Below are positions 53,152-62,541 of a DNA stretch of 64,000 nt, one piece after another. The position numbers and the translations under genes were made by a program. The first letter of the stretch is position 1. Each line of letters opens with the position of its first letter. The notes beneath the pieces were generated by a model. The model was given only the letters and a program-made list of their open reading frames with translations. It was not told where the DNA came from and ran no database searches. This DNA comes from Ectobacillus antri. GTDB taxonomy: Bacteria; Bacillota; Bacilli; Bacillales; Bacillaceae_G. The DNA is taken from NCBI RefSeq assembly GCF_003852715.1, contig NZ_RIAV01000018.1:1-64000 (forward strand), given 5' to 3'.

Positions 53152-54109
53152 GGTGCATTGCTTTGTCAGCTGTGTATGCGAAGTGATTAAGAAAACAGCC
53201 GATGTTGATCATCGTCCGTACTACTTTGGTGTATGGGATGCTGATTTTGATATCAGTCATGATTATATATTGCGTTATCATTCCGAAACAATAGATCATG
53301 AATTTTTTAAACAATGGTACGAAATGCTATACGGCATTCACATTCATCGCTGGTATGAGGAAGAAAAAACAAAGGATGAAAATGTGGAAACGCTGTTAAC
53401 GTTATTGCAGAATAAACCTGAGAACCGTTATGTAATGGTCATGCTTGATTTGTCCATGTTGCCTGAACGTGAAAATAAGTTCCATCAAAGCCCATTTCCG
53501 CACTATGTGATGCTAGAGCCGACTGCTAATCAAGAAGAGTGGTGTATGTATGATCCGGATTTTCGCTGGGAGGGATATTTACCCAAGGAAAGAATTTTAG
53601 CTGCAATTCGTGAGCCAGCTGTAAAAGGTGGCTACTACTTTGATGCGGAGCATATACACCCAGCCTCTCCTGAAACGGTAATTGCATATTTCCACACATG
53701 TCTAAAGAAATATGAAAATCCAATGACAGATGGCGTGAGGAAGATCGTCCAAGCCTACACAACGGGAAATCAACAGCATCGGCTGCACGAGATTGGCATA
53801 GCCTTACAGCAGCTGCCTGTACTTGCTATTCGGAAATATGCGTACGAGCATGCCTTTGCCTATTTTTGGGAGAATCTTTGCTGGAGTGATGAAGAGTTTG
53901 AAGCATGGTGCGATGAGGTAGATTGTTTAGTCAAAGGGTACACGAAAGTACAATACCGGGCGATGAAGCTTGGAATGACAAGGAATATGGACCTAGTTCA
54001 GGACATTTTTACGTGCTTGGATGAGCAAGATGAACGTGAATTTAAAATTAAAGAGGCACTGAAACAATGCTTTGAAGCATGGCAGCAAACTTGTATTGTG
54101 TCACAATAG
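53144..54109 (+). CDS. asbE: AsbE, condensing enzyme of petrobactin synthesis
   Basis: A 321-residue protein of the AsbE family (DUF6005-like). It overlaps asbD by 8 bp. In B. anthracis it transfers 3,4-dihydroxybenzoyl from AsbD to spermidine. Conserved aromatic/acid stretches such as HRPYYFGVWDADFDISHDYI are visible; no catalytic motif can be assigned from sequence alone. Confidence 0.88.
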   Translation: MIKVHCFVSCVCEVIKKTADVDHRPYYFGVWDADFDISHDYILRYHSETIDHEFFKQWYEMLYGIHIHRWYEEEKTKDENVETLLTLLQNKPENRYVMVMLDLSMLPERENKFHQSPFPHYVMLEPTANQEEWCMYDPDFRWEGYLPKERILAAIREPAVKGGYYFDAEHIHPASPETVIAYFHTCLKKYENPMTDGVRKIVQAYTTGNQQHRLHEIGIALQQLPVLAIRKYAYEHAFAYFWENLCWSDEEFEAWCDEVDCLVKGYTKVQYRAMKLGMTRNMDLVQDIFTCLDEQDEREFKIKEALKQCFEAWQQTCIVSQ

Positions 54110-54123
54110 AAAGGAGAGCAACA

Positions 54124-54933
54124 ATGGAACTTTCTGTTTGTACCATTTCATTTCGGCACCATTTGCAATCTATTGAAGAGATTGCAGCATGGGCAAGCCA
54201 AACAGGCTTTACAGGTATAGAGCTTTGGGGAATTCATGCTAGATATTTAGAGGCGTATGACTATGATGAACATTGGCTAAAGTCCTATCACCTACACACA
54301 GCTATGTTAAGTGATTATATTCCTTTTGAAGAAGAGGAACGTCTGAAATCTGTTCAAACGCTATCTCGTTTGGCACATAGATGGGGAGCGAATAAGATTC
54401 GAACATTTGCAGGGGGGAAAGGGAGCCAATATACGCACGGTGCCGAGCGAAGAGAGATTGTTAGCGCTTTACGGCGTAATTGTGAACAGCTCAGTGAACA
54501 CGGACTATCTCTGCTCATTGAAATACATCCTAATACATTGGCAGACACACTGTCATCTACACTACAATTGATAGAAGAGATTGACCACCCTGCTTTATAC
54601 ATCAACTATGATGTCCTTCACATGTGGGAGTCAGGTGTTGATCCAGTCCAAGCATACAAGCAATTACAGCCAGCTATAGCTCATCTACATCTTAAAAATA
54701 TTTCATCGCGGCAATACTTGCATGTATTCGAGCCAGCCAATGTATACGCCGCTTCCGGCTCTAGGAAAGGAATGGTTGGACTATTTGAGGGGGCAGTAGA
54801 CTATCAGGACTTTTTTTCCAGGATTAAGACACCCATTTCTGCCTCTTTAGAGTGGTTTGGAGGCGATGTAAAACGAGTGTTACAACAAGATGTACTTGCA
54901 TTGCAAGAAATATTGTATAAGAAACTCGTTTAA
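54124..54933 (+). CDS. asbF: AsbF, 3-dehydroshikimate dehydratase
   Basis: 269 residues from the ATG at 54124 (AAAGGAGAGCAAC before it). A TIM-barrel of the AP-endonuclease/xylose-isomerase fold: SVCTISFRHHLQSIEEIAAW, LLIEIHPNTLADT and ALYINYDVLHMWE, LHLKNI with metal-binding Glu, Asp and His. It makes 3,4-dihydroxybenzoate from 3-dehydroshikimate, the catechol unit of petrobactin. It closes the operon. Confidence 0.92.
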   Translation: MELSVCTISFRHHLQSIEEIAAWASQTGFTGIELWGIHARYLEAYDYDEHWLKSYHLHTAMLSDYIPFEEEERLKSVQTLSRLAHRWGANKIRTFAGGKGSQYTHGAERREIVSALRRNCEQLSEHGLSLLIEIHPNTLADTLSSTLQLIEEIDHPALYINYDVLHMWESGVDPVQAYKQLQPAIAHLHLKNISSRQYLHVFEPANVYAASGSRKGMVGLFEGAVDYQDFFSRIKTPISASLEWFGGDVKRVLQQDVLALQEILYKKLV

Positions 54934-55155
54934 TCAAAGCAGCATGTTTCCGTTCAATGGGAAAATGCTGTATCTGTTAGCTCTTTACATCTCTCATTTT
55001 TCTTTCTAATCCACAACAAGCGCTGTTTTTTAATAGAAGATGTGCTGAAAGTATGAACAGGACAGCTCTTTTTTCATATCAATCAAAAATACCCCATAAT
55101 TTCTTCACATTTCTTTTTTATACTTTAGTTAGAAAAAAAGAGAGAAGGGGAAAAT
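54934..55155. other. Intergenic, end of asb operon
   Basis: CAGCATGTTTCC and GGGAAAATGCTG form an imperfect 12 bp stem just after asbF without a clear T-run. The remainder is the AT-rich promoter region of the PepSY gene. Confidence 0.45.
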
Positions 55156-56547
55156 ATGGAAGCATTGCAAAATACACCGCATGAGATGCCAAAGCAACAA
55201 CAAAAGACAGGTAAGTCCTTATATCAAACAATTTGGAGATGGCATTTTTATGCGGGCATTATTTTTACGCCATTTCTCATTATATTGGCGCTAAGCGGAG
55301 CAGTATATTTGTTTAAACCACAAATTGAGAACACTTTATATAAGGATTTATACTTTGTTGAATCAAAAGGAGAAAAACTTGCTGTATCGAAACAGATGGA
55401 TGCAGTAAAACAAGCATATCCATCAGCAGTTATTGCTGCGGTAACTGTTCGTGATGAAGCAAATCGAACGAATAAGGTTAGTGTACTTGAAAAAGGAAAA
55501 ATGTTCTCTGTCTATGTTAATCCGTATACAGGAAAAGTAGTGGGTGAATTGCAGCCAGAGAAAGAATTTATGACTATTTTCAAAAAGCTCCACAGCGAGC
55601 TAATTGTAGGTGGTACGGTTGCAAATCGTCTTGTAGAATTAGCAGCTTGCTGGGCCGTCATTCTTCTTGCAACTGGATTATATATTTGGTGGCCTCGAAA
55701 CAAAGCTTCCATTTGGGGAACGGTCTTGCCACGTTTGAATAAAAGAGGACGCACATTATGGAGAGATTTACATGCAGTACCTGCATTTTGGCTAACAGGT
55801 GGTATACTCCTTCTTATTGTAACAGGACTTCCTTGGTCAGGTGTAATGGGAGAGCAAATCAATAAGTTGGCAACTGCTACACATACAGGCTATCCTACTT
55901 TTTCATTTGGATTTGGTCCGAAGCCGGAATCTGCTACATTAACAAAGGATATAGCGAAGGATGTGCCTTGGGCAACAGAAAACTTGCCAGTGCCTGCTTC
56001 GCAAATTAATGGATATGTACCATTGTCTGTTGATGATATAAACAAGGTGGCAAGAGCAGAGAATATCAAAGCACCGTATACGCTGTCTATGCCACAAGGG
56101 CCAAAAGGTGTGTACAGTATTACAACATCTCATACGAAGCCAGGAGATAATGCTACCCTGCATGTCGATCAATATAGCGGCGCTGTGCTTAGTGATGTTC
56201 GTTATGAGGACTATGGTGTAATGGCTAAAGGTATTACATTAGGTATTGCACTGCATGAAGGACGATTATTTGGTCTTGCAAATCAACTTTTAGGATTAGT
56301 GATTTGTTTAGGACTTATCGGAATTTGTGTAAGCTCTTTTGTGATGTGGCGCAAGCGAAAGCCGATAAACAAAGCAGGCGCACCAGCTCCTATAAAGGAT
56401 AAACGTGTTCGTATCGGAGTAATGATTATCATGTTGTTGTGTGGTCTTATTATGCCGCTTGTAGGTATATCCATTATCGCGGTGTTAATTCTGGATAAGC
56501 TTATCATTACGAACATCAAGCCTCTTCGTAATTGGTTATCAGCTTAA
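55156..56547 (+). CDS. PepSY-associated transmembrane protein
   Basis: A 463-residue protein with four or five helices (IWRWHFYAGIIFTPFLIILA; WAVILLATGLYIWWPRN; FWLTGGILLLIVTGLPWSG; LVICLGLIGICVSSFVMWRK) and extracytoplasmic PepSY domains. The family, also called PiuB, is often iron-regulated and may reduce ferric siderophores at the membrane. Its place after the petrobactin genes fits such a role. AGAAGGGG precedes the start. The lipoprotein gene follows 12 bp later. Confidence 0.82.
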   Translation: MEALQNTPHEMPKQQQKTGKSLYQTIWRWHFYAGIIFTPFLIILALSGAVYLFKPQIENTLYKDLYFVESKGEKLAVSKQMDAVKQAYPSAVIAAVTVRDEANRTNKVSVLEKGKMFSVYVNPYTGKVVGELQPEKEFMTIFKKLHSELIVGGTVANRLVELAACWAVILLATGLYIWWPRNKASIWGTVLPRLNKRGRTLWRDLHAVPAFWLTGGILLLIVTGLPWSGVMGEQINKLATATHTGYPTFSFGFGPKPESATLTKDIAKDVPWATENLPVPASQINGYVPLSVDDINKVARAENIKAPYTLSMPQGPKGVYSITTSHTKPGDNATLHVDQYSGAVLSDVRYEDYGVMAKGITLGIALHEGRLFGLANQLLGLVICLGLIGICVSSFVMWRKRKPINKAGAPAPIKDKRVRIGVMIIMLLCGLIMPLVGISIIAVLILDKLIITNIKPLRNWLSA

Positions 56548-56559
56548 GGGGGATAGCAG

Positions 56560-57012
56560 ATGAAAAGAGTATGTGTTGCATTAACAGTGATGTTGCTTGC
56601 AGCTTGTGGTACGCAAAGTAAAGAAAGCGGCATGAAAAAACAAAATGAGCTAGTACAAGCTCATGTGCTAGTGCCTGAAAATGTGGAATTGCATAAAGAA
56701 CAGCAGCTTCAGATACAGGTGAAAAGCAGTAAAGCGCTATCTTCTCCAAACGTTTCCTTGAAAATCTGGAACGAGCAACAAGAGCCAATGAATTTACCAG
56801 TTCAATATGAGCGCGATGGTGTATATAGTGTGAAAACGATGTTTCATCATAAAGGTATTTATTACGTACAAGCTACTGTACAAGGAGAGGACTTTCAGTT
56901 AATGCCAAAGAAGCGCTTTGCAGTAGGAACAATTACAAATCAAGAACTGAAGCAGTTAGAAGAGGTGCCGCAATCTAAGAAACCGTCTTCTCAGCAAGGA
57001 CACCATCACTGA
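56560..57012 (+). CDS. YtkA-like lipoprotein with His tail
   Basis: A 150-residue lipoprotein (CVALTVMLLAAC lipobox) with a single Ig-like domain of the YtkA/FixH type (HKEQQLQIQVKSSKALSSPN, GVYSVKTMFHHKGIYYVQAT). The last residues are GHHH, a natural His tail that may bind metal. It is co-transcribed with the PepSY protein, so the two may act together on metal or copper/iron at the cell surface. Confidence 0.72.
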   Translation: MKRVCVALTVMLLAACGTQSKESGMKKQNELVQAHVLVPENVELHKEQQLQIQVKSSKALSSPNVSLKIWNEQQEPMNLPVQYERDGVYSVKTMFHHKGIYYVQATVQGEDFQLMPKKRFAVGTITNQELKQLEEVPQSKKPSSQQGHHH

Positions 57013-57301
57013 TAAAGGAAAACATAAACGGGCAAGAGATATAAGAAGGTTTCATTCATAAGAACATGATTCTAATGTTGTAAGATAATGCTTACGATTT
57101 TTGAATTATGTTCTTTTTTATTGTATAAATACAAGATAGTATTTTGAATATTTTCCTGAAATTACACCTTTAAGCAAGAGCTCTTAACTGTAATTATAAT
57201 AAAGAATGTAATAAAATATACTATAAATAAATGTGATTTCCATTTTAAACAGTGGATGGAGTAAAACTTAAAAGGTGAGCTAGATGTGTCGTATATAGAG
57301 A
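57013..57301. other. Intergenic, no gene seen
   Basis: AT-rich sequence with no convincing reading frame or terminator; it contains the promoter of the diguanylate cyclase gene. Confidence 0.4.
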
Positions 57302-58393
57302 ATGGGCAAACCGGAAAGAAGAATGTCTATGATGCAACAAGAAACAACATTGCAAAGTGTTAAGAAAACAGTTTATATGTATGTATTACCAATCGGTTTT
57401 ATAGGATGCACTATGGATTTTATCTTTGGTATGTCTATTGGAACAAATGAAACAGTAGAACGCATATCATCTCCCATAATAGGTATTTGGTTGCTCGTAT
57501 CGTTCATATTATTATTGTGTAATTCTCCATTGTTTGCAAGGTCGGAGGAGGGTTTGTTTTGGCTTGTAGGTGCATACTACAATATCAAGTTTTACACGTT
57601 TTTAGCTGCACAATATACTGGTCGAACAGAATATATTGACGGATTTGCGTTATGGATGCCGCTCGTATTCATTATATTATTTTTAGTATTTGAACGAACA
57701 AAAGCTTTAACCTTTTCTTGGGCATTGCTCGCTGTGAATGTTATGGGAGTAGTGGTTATTATAATAGAGGACCGGCTGTCTCTTGAAAAAGCAAGAATTG
57801 TGCTACAACTATTACTTTCACATGTGGCGTATGTAGTTTTTCTAGGTGTGATGGAGAAATTTAAATATATTTTCTTTGAACGAAGCCTTTTAAATAAAAT
57901 GGCGTATACAGATTACTTAACAAACTTACCTAATCGCAGAAGCATTGAAAGTACAATTGATGAACAGTTACAACAGTCCGCTAGTTCTCATCAGCTTTGG
58001 GTTGTTATTTTTGATATTGACCACTTTAAACATATTAATGATGTATACGGTCATCAAGTGGGAGATACAGTTTTGCAGCAACTGGCAGAGCTTGTAAAAC
58101 GGGATTTATCAGAGCATGAAGTTGTAGGAAGGTGGGGGGGTGAAGAGTTTATTTTCGTCATAAACAATATGGACTACACCGAGATGAGAAAACGTATAGA
58201 GAGATTGAAGCATGAAATAGAATCACATGTATTTCCTGTTGTCAGTCATGTTACAGCCAGCTTTGGGGCTACGCTTTGTTTTTCTGAGGATACCACCCGT
58301 GATATTTTAAAACGTGCAGATGATGCGTTGTATGCTGCAAAACGGAATGGCCGAAATCAAATATGTGTGGCCAATGAAGAGCTGCTTGTATGA
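57302..58393 (+). CDS. Membrane diguanylate cyclase
   Basis: A 363-residue protein with about six membrane helices (residues ~20-195) and a C-terminal GGDEF domain. The active-site loop is GRWGGEEFIFV (GGEEF), with FDIDHFKHINDVYGHQVGD upstream, so it should make c-di-GMP. No RxxD inhibitory site is evident before the loop. The start is uncertain: an ATG at 57323 after GGAAAGAAGA is also good. It has no phosphodiesterase neighbour. Confidence 0.85.
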   Translation: MGKPERRMSMMQQETTLQSVKKTVYMYVLPIGFIGCTMDFIFGMSIGTNETVERISSPIIGIWLLVSFILLLCNSPLFARSEEGLFWLVGAYYNIKFYTFLAAQYTGRTEYIDGFALWMPLVFIILFLVFERTKALTFSWALLAVNVMGVVVIIIEDRLSLEKARIVLQLLLSHVAYVVFLGVMEKFKYIFFERSLLNKMAYTDYLTNLPNRRSIESTIDEQLQQSASSHQLWVVIFDIDHFKHINDVYGHQVGDTVLQQLAELVKRDLSEHEVVGRWGGEEFIFVINNMDYTEMRKRIERLKHEIESHVFPVVSHVTASFGATLCFSEDTTRDILKRADDALYAAKRNGRNQICVANEELLV

Positions 58394-58502
58394 GCAGCTC
58401 TTTTTTGTTCATGTTTTTGACAAAATTTCAAACTTGTATTATACCCGCACAGGTATATAATGAAAGGGTAAGAAAACAAAAAAGCCAAGGGAGGAAATAT
58501 AG

Positions 58503-60149
58503 GTGAAGAAAATAGTCATAGTTGGTGGAGTTGCCGGCGGTGCGACTGCTGCGGCACGCCTGCGTCGTCTAAATGAACAAGACAAAATCGTGTTGTTTGA
58601 AAGGGGCGAATATATTTCCTTCGCAAACTGCGGTCTTCCCTATTATATTGGGGAGGTCATTGAACAACGAAATAAGCTCCTTGTGCAGACGATCTCTGGT
58701 ATGAATCAAAGATTTAATATTGATATTCGCAACTTAAGTGAAGTTACAGCCATAAATAGAGAGAGAAAAACCGTAACTGTGCAGCATGTGCAAACAGGTG
58801 AAGTGTATGAAGAATCGTATGATGTCTTAATCTTATCACCTGGAGCGAAGCCGATTGTTCCTGCTATTCCGGGCATTGAGGATGCGCAGGCACTCTTTAC
58901 ATTGCGTAACGTACCTGATACGGATCGTATTAAAGCATATGTAGATCAAAATAAGCCTAAGCATGCAACTGTTATTGGCGGTGGCTTTATCGGTATTGAA
59001 ATGGCTGAAAACTTACGAGAACGTGGGTTAGAAGTTACATTGATAGAGATGGCGAATCAAGTTATGGCGCCAATTGATTACGAAATGGCAGCTATTGTCC
59101 ACAATCATATGAGAGAAAAGGGTGTTGAACTCATTCTACAAGATGGTGTTCAAGCCTTTACTAAACAAGGAACACAAGTGGTATTAAAAAGTGGGGCGTC
59201 TGTTGAAACAGATATGATTATTTTAGCGATTGGTGTACAACCGGAAAGTACACTGGCAAAAGATGCTGGATTGGAATTAGGCATACGAGGCACGATTAAG
59301 GTAAATGAAACCATGCAGACGTCCGATCCGTCTATTTATGCGATTGGAGATGCGATTGAAGTACGAGACTACGTAAATGGTGCAGAAACAATGATTCCAC
59401 TTGCCTGGCCTGCCAATCGTCAAGGTCGACTCGTGGCAGACCATATTAACGGTCGTGATGTAACGTACAAAGGAACGTTAGGAACTTCTATCGTGAAAGT
59501 CTTTGATATAACAGTCGCCGTCACAGGAAACAATGAGAAAGTATTAAAACAAAAGGGTCTTGCATATGAAGCGATTCATATTCATCCGGCCAACCATGCT
59601 TCTTACTACCCAGGAGCAGAGCAAATCTCCCTGAAATTGCTGTTCAACAAAGACACAGGTGAAATATATGGTGCACAAGCAGTTGGTAAACAGGGGGTTG
59701 ATAAGCGAATAGACGTTCTAGCTACCGCGATTAAAGCAGGATTGAAGGTCACGGATTTACCAGATTTGGAATTAGCGTATGCACCTCCTTATTCTTCTGC
59801 AAAGGACCCTGTGAATATGGCAGGATATGTAGCAAGTAATATAATGCTTGGCGATGTGGAAACAGTCCAATGGTATGAGATTGATGAACTTGTTAAGCAA
59901 GGGCATCTTTTGATAGACGTTCGAGATGCAAATGAAGTTGTACGCGGTATGATAAAGGGAGCGATTCATATCCCACTAAATGATCTACGAAATCATATAC
60001 ATCGTTTGTCTAAGGATGAAACCATCTACGTGACTTGTCAGGTTGGATTACGTGGGTATCTGGCAAGTCGTATTCTCAAGCAAGCAGGCTTTCATGTGAA
60101 AAATTTAGATGGCGGATATAAAACGTATGCATCCGTGTATCGTAGGTAA
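58503..60149 (+). CDS. CoA-disulfide reductase with C-terminal rhodanese domain
   Basis: A 548-residue flavoprotein: N-terminal FAD site GGVAGGATAAARLRR, active-site Cys in ISFANCGLPYYIG, second fold IGGGFIGIEMAENL, and a C-terminal rhodanese domain with VTCQVGLRGYLAS. This is the CoADR-RHD type of Bacillus, which reduces CoA disulfide or persulfide. The start is GTG after GGGAGGAAATATAG. A rhodanese-like gene follows by 24 bp. Confidence 0.9.
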   Translation: MKKIVIVGGVAGGATAAARLRRLNEQDKIVLFERGEYISFANCGLPYYIGEVIEQRNKLLVQTISGMNQRFNIDIRNLSEVTAINRERKTVTVQHVQTGEVYEESYDVLILSPGAKPIVPAIPGIEDAQALFTLRNVPDTDRIKAYVDQNKPKHATVIGGGFIGIEMAENLRERGLEVTLIEMANQVMAPIDYEMAAIVHNHMREKGVELILQDGVQAFTKQGTQVVLKSGASVETDMIILAIGVQPESTLAKDAGLELGIRGTIKVNETMQTSDPSIYAIGDAIEVRDYVNGAETMIPLAWPANRQGRLVADHINGRDVTYKGTLGTSIVKVFDITVAVTGNNEKVLKQKGLAYEAIHIHPANHASYYPGAEQISLKLLFNKDTGEIYGAQAVGKQGVDKRIDVLATAIKAGLKVTDLPDLELAYAPPYSSAKDPVNMAGYVASNIMLGDVETVQWYEIDELVKQGHLLIDVRDANEVVRGMIKGAIHIPLNDLRNHIHRLSKDETIYVTCQVGLRGYLASRILKQAGFHVKNLDGGYKTYASVYRR

Positions 60150-60173
60150 CCGGTTCAGGAGGTTTTACGGGGC

Positions 60174-60545
60174 ATGATGATAAATATAGGATACATTATA
60201 GCAATAGTTAGTTTATTTATAATCGCACATGTCTTGTTTCGGCGGTATAACCCATTTCTTCAAGTGCCGTGTATTTGTAAAGAACATCTGACAAAACAAA
60301 AGAACCTCGTTATTTTAGATGTGAGAGATTATAATGAAGAAAGTCGAGCGCGTATGCCGCAAGCATTGAACATACCGTATGCATATTTGCCGCGGTTTTA
60401 TCATGAAATTCCAAATGGACGCATTCATGTGATTGCGAGCAAGGCTCTTGACCGTAATTTAGCTATTCAATTTTTAAAGAAAAAAGGAATAGATGTTAAA
60501 AGTTATACACTTACCAATAAGATGTGCGATGGAACGATTAAATAA
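60174..60545 (+). CDS. Membrane-anchored rhodanese-like protein without catalytic cysteine
   Basis: A 123-residue protein with one N-terminal membrane helix (GYIIAIVSLFIIAHVLFRRY) and a rhodanese fold (LVILDVRDYNEESRARMPQA, then LNIPYAYLP). At the active-site place the sequence is VIASKALDRN, with Ser in place of the Cys. It may be a structural or regulatory partner of the CoADR-RHD protein upstream. CAGGAGG precedes the start. Terminator follows. Confidence 0.75.
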   Translation: MMINIGYIIAIVSLFIIAHVLFRRYNPFLQVPCICKEHLTKQKNLVILDVRDYNEESRARMPQALNIPYAYLPRFYHEIPNGRIHVIASKALDRNLAIQFLKKKGIDVKSYTLTNKMCDGTIK

Positions 60546-60578
60546 TGAAAAGGACGCTTATGTAGCGTCCTTTTCATT
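60544..60578. terminator. Bidirectional terminator
   Basis: AATGAAAAGGACGCT pairs perfectly with AGCGTCCTTTTCATT around a 5 nt loop. It serves the rhodanese gene (+) and the hxlR gene (-). Confidence 0.9.
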
Positions 60579-60587
60579 ATGGCTGTA

Positions 60588-60938
60588 TTACTCTGCTTCC
60601 GGCATCACCACAGCCGCTTTATCATCATAGTTTTTTTCAATAAAACCTTCGCCCCATGCACACATGGAATCTAAAATCCCTTTTAGTGACCATCCGTACT
60701 CCGTCAAAGAATATTCAACATGCGGAGGTACTTCATTAAAAACCGTACGTTTCACAATTCCATGTTCTTCTAATTCACGTAGCTGCTGCGTTAACATTTT
60801 TTGCGTAACATTAGGCATGAGGCGCTTTAATTCTCCAGGCCGCTTTGTTCCTTTAATCAAATGACATAGAATAACTACTTTCCATTTCCCGCCAATCACC
60901 TCAAGCGTTGCTTCCACAGGAATATTATACTTGTACAT
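60588..60938 (-). CDS. HxlR-family transcriptional regulator
   Basis: A 116-residue winged-helix protein: VEATLEVIGGKWKVVILCHL, PGELKRLMPNVTQKMLTQQL, VPPHVEYSLTEYG. It is divergent from an MFS pump with a 245 bp gap. HxlR proteins sense aldehydes, quinones or thiol oxidants (a single Cys near residue 25). It probably controls the pump via the dyads at 61033-61061. Confidence 0.88.
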   Translation of the reverse strand: MYKYNIPVEATLEVIGGKWKVVILCHLIKGTKRPGELKRLMPNVTQKMLTQQLRELEEHGIVKRTVFNEVPPHVEYSLTEYGWSLKGILDSMCAWGEGFIEKNYDDKAAVVMPEAE

Positions 60939-61032
60939 CTCTTTAACTCCTTTGCATTCTATTTAAAGTGAGGTAGAACTCACATTCTATTCTTTACTAC
61001 CATAGCATTGCTTGTTTGCTTTATCTATAGGC

Positions 61033-61061
61033 ACTTTAAAGTACCTACCTTACTTTAAAGT
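61033..61061 (+). promoter_or_regulatory. HxlR operator repeat
   Basis: The perfect palindrome ACTTTAAAGT occurs twice (61033-61042 and 61052-61061), each followed by ACNTAC, 19 bp apart on the same face of the helix. A similar ATTTAAAGTGAGG word lies at 60961, next to the hxlR start. Confidence 0.65.
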
Positions 61062-61183
61062 ACGTACTGTTTTTTATGTTGTGCTGATTTTATAATAACA
61101 TTCGTTGAACAACAAAGTAACACAAATCAAGGGCCCTGATTTGTTGTATACACATATAGAAAGAAAATTTGAGGAGGGCATAT

Positions 61184-62365
61184 ATGAAAACAGCACATGA
61201 AAAGAGAAGTATGTTTGCACTGTTAGCGTTAGCGATCAGCGCATTTGGTATAGGAACAACAGAATTTATTAGCGTAGGGTTATTACCTGCGATTGCAAAA
61301 GATTTAGATGTTACGATTACAATGGCGGGATTAACCGTCTCTTTATATGCACTAGGTGTTGCAATTGGAGCACCTGTGTTAACGTCTCTTACATCAAGCA
61401 TGTCACGAAAAAACTTATTAATATGGATTATGATTGTATTTATTTTAGGAAATACAATTGCGGCAACTGCGACAACATTTACTGTATTGCTGATTGCTCG
61501 TGTTGTATCAGCACTTTCACACGGTGTATTTATGTCGATTGGTTCAACGATTGCGGCGGATTTAGTACCTGAAAATAAGCGGGCAAGTGCCATTGCCATT
61601 ATGTTTAGTGGCTTAACAGTTGCAACGGTGACCGGTGTACCAATTGGAACGTTTTTAGGTGATCAATTTGGTTGGCGCTTTGCATTTATGGGGATTGTTT
61701 TGGTCGGTGTAATCGGCTTAATTGGAAATAGTATTTTAATACCTGCTAACCTTCGTAAAACAGAGAAAGCTTCCTTTAGAGATCAAATTAGATTGATTAA
61801 AAATGGCCGTTTGTTATTAATGTTTGCCATTACAGCGCTTGGATATGGCGGAACGTTTGTAACATTCACGTATTTATCACCTCTTCTGCAAAAAGTAACA
61901 GGGTTTAAACCTGAGGCAGTAAGTTTAATCTTATTAGGGTATGGTATTGCCATTGCAATCGGTAACGTCATTGGTGGACGTCTATCGAATAAAAATCCGC
62001 TTCGCGCGCTGTTCTTTATGTTTATTGTACAAGCTATCGTATTAGCTACACTAACGTTTACAGCGCCGTTTAAAGTTGCTGGGTTACTGACCATTTTATT
62101 TATGGGATTGCTGGCATTTATGAATGTACCAGGCTTACAGGTATATGTGGTTATACTAGCAGAGCGCTACGTACCAAGCGCAGTAGATGTGGCGTCTGCG
62201 CTTAACATCGCTGCTTTTAATGCTGGTATCGCAATTGGTTCATACCTTGGCGGTGTCGTAACAGATTCGATAGGGCTTGTTCATACCGGCTGGGTAGGAG
62301 CTATAATGGTAGCCGGAGCTGTTTTATTAACAGGCTGGAGTATACAATTAGAGAAAAGGTCTTAA
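61184..62365 (+). CDS. DHA1-family MFS transporter
   Basis: 393 residues from the ATG at 61184 (GAGGAGGGC before it). Twelve helices with SAFGIGTTEFISVGLLPAIA, ALGVAIGAPVLTSLT and SRKNLLIWIM, like the AraJ/PbuE/YdhP group that exports nucleobases, sugars or drugs. It is divergent from the HxlR gene and ends at a fold-back repeat copy. The substrate is unknown. Confidence 0.83.
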   Translation: MKTAHEKRSMFALLALAISAFGIGTTEFISVGLLPAIAKDLDVTITMAGLTVSLYALGVAIGAPVLTSLTSSMSRKNLLIWIMIVFILGNTIAATATTFTVLLIARVVSALSHGVFMSIGSTIAADLVPENKRASAIAIMFSGLTVATVTGVPIGTFLGDQFGWRFAFMGIVLVGVIGLIGNSILIPANLRKTEKASFRDQIRLIKNGRLLLMFAITALGYGGTFVTFTYLSPLLQKVTGFKPEAVSLILLGYGIAIAIGNVIGGRLSNKNPLRALFFMFIVQAIVLATLTFTAPFKVAGLLTILFMGLLAFMNVPGLQVYVVILAERYVPSAVDVASALNIAAFNAGIAIGSYLGGVVTDSIGLVHTGWVGAIMVAGAVLLTGWSIQLEKRS

Positions 62366-62378
62366 GTTGTGCTAAAAA

Positions 62379-62538
62379 GAGGCTGGGACAAAAGGTTTTC
62401 AGCCAAAGAAAAATCCGAACTATCAGTCGGAATTCTCTACACAGAATTCGATTTAGTTCGGATTTTTTCTTTATCAGTGGTAGTTATTCTCTATTCTGTC
62501 GGCTTTAGAGTGACATAATTCAGTTATGTCCCGGCCTC
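62379..62538 (-). repeat. 160 bp fold-back repeat, copy C (inverted)
   Basis: It is the reverse complement of copies A and B, with the same GAGGCTGGGACA end and the TCCGAACTA hairpin. It lies between the convergent MFS and AI-2E genes. Confidence 0.88.
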
Positions 62539-62541
62539 TTT

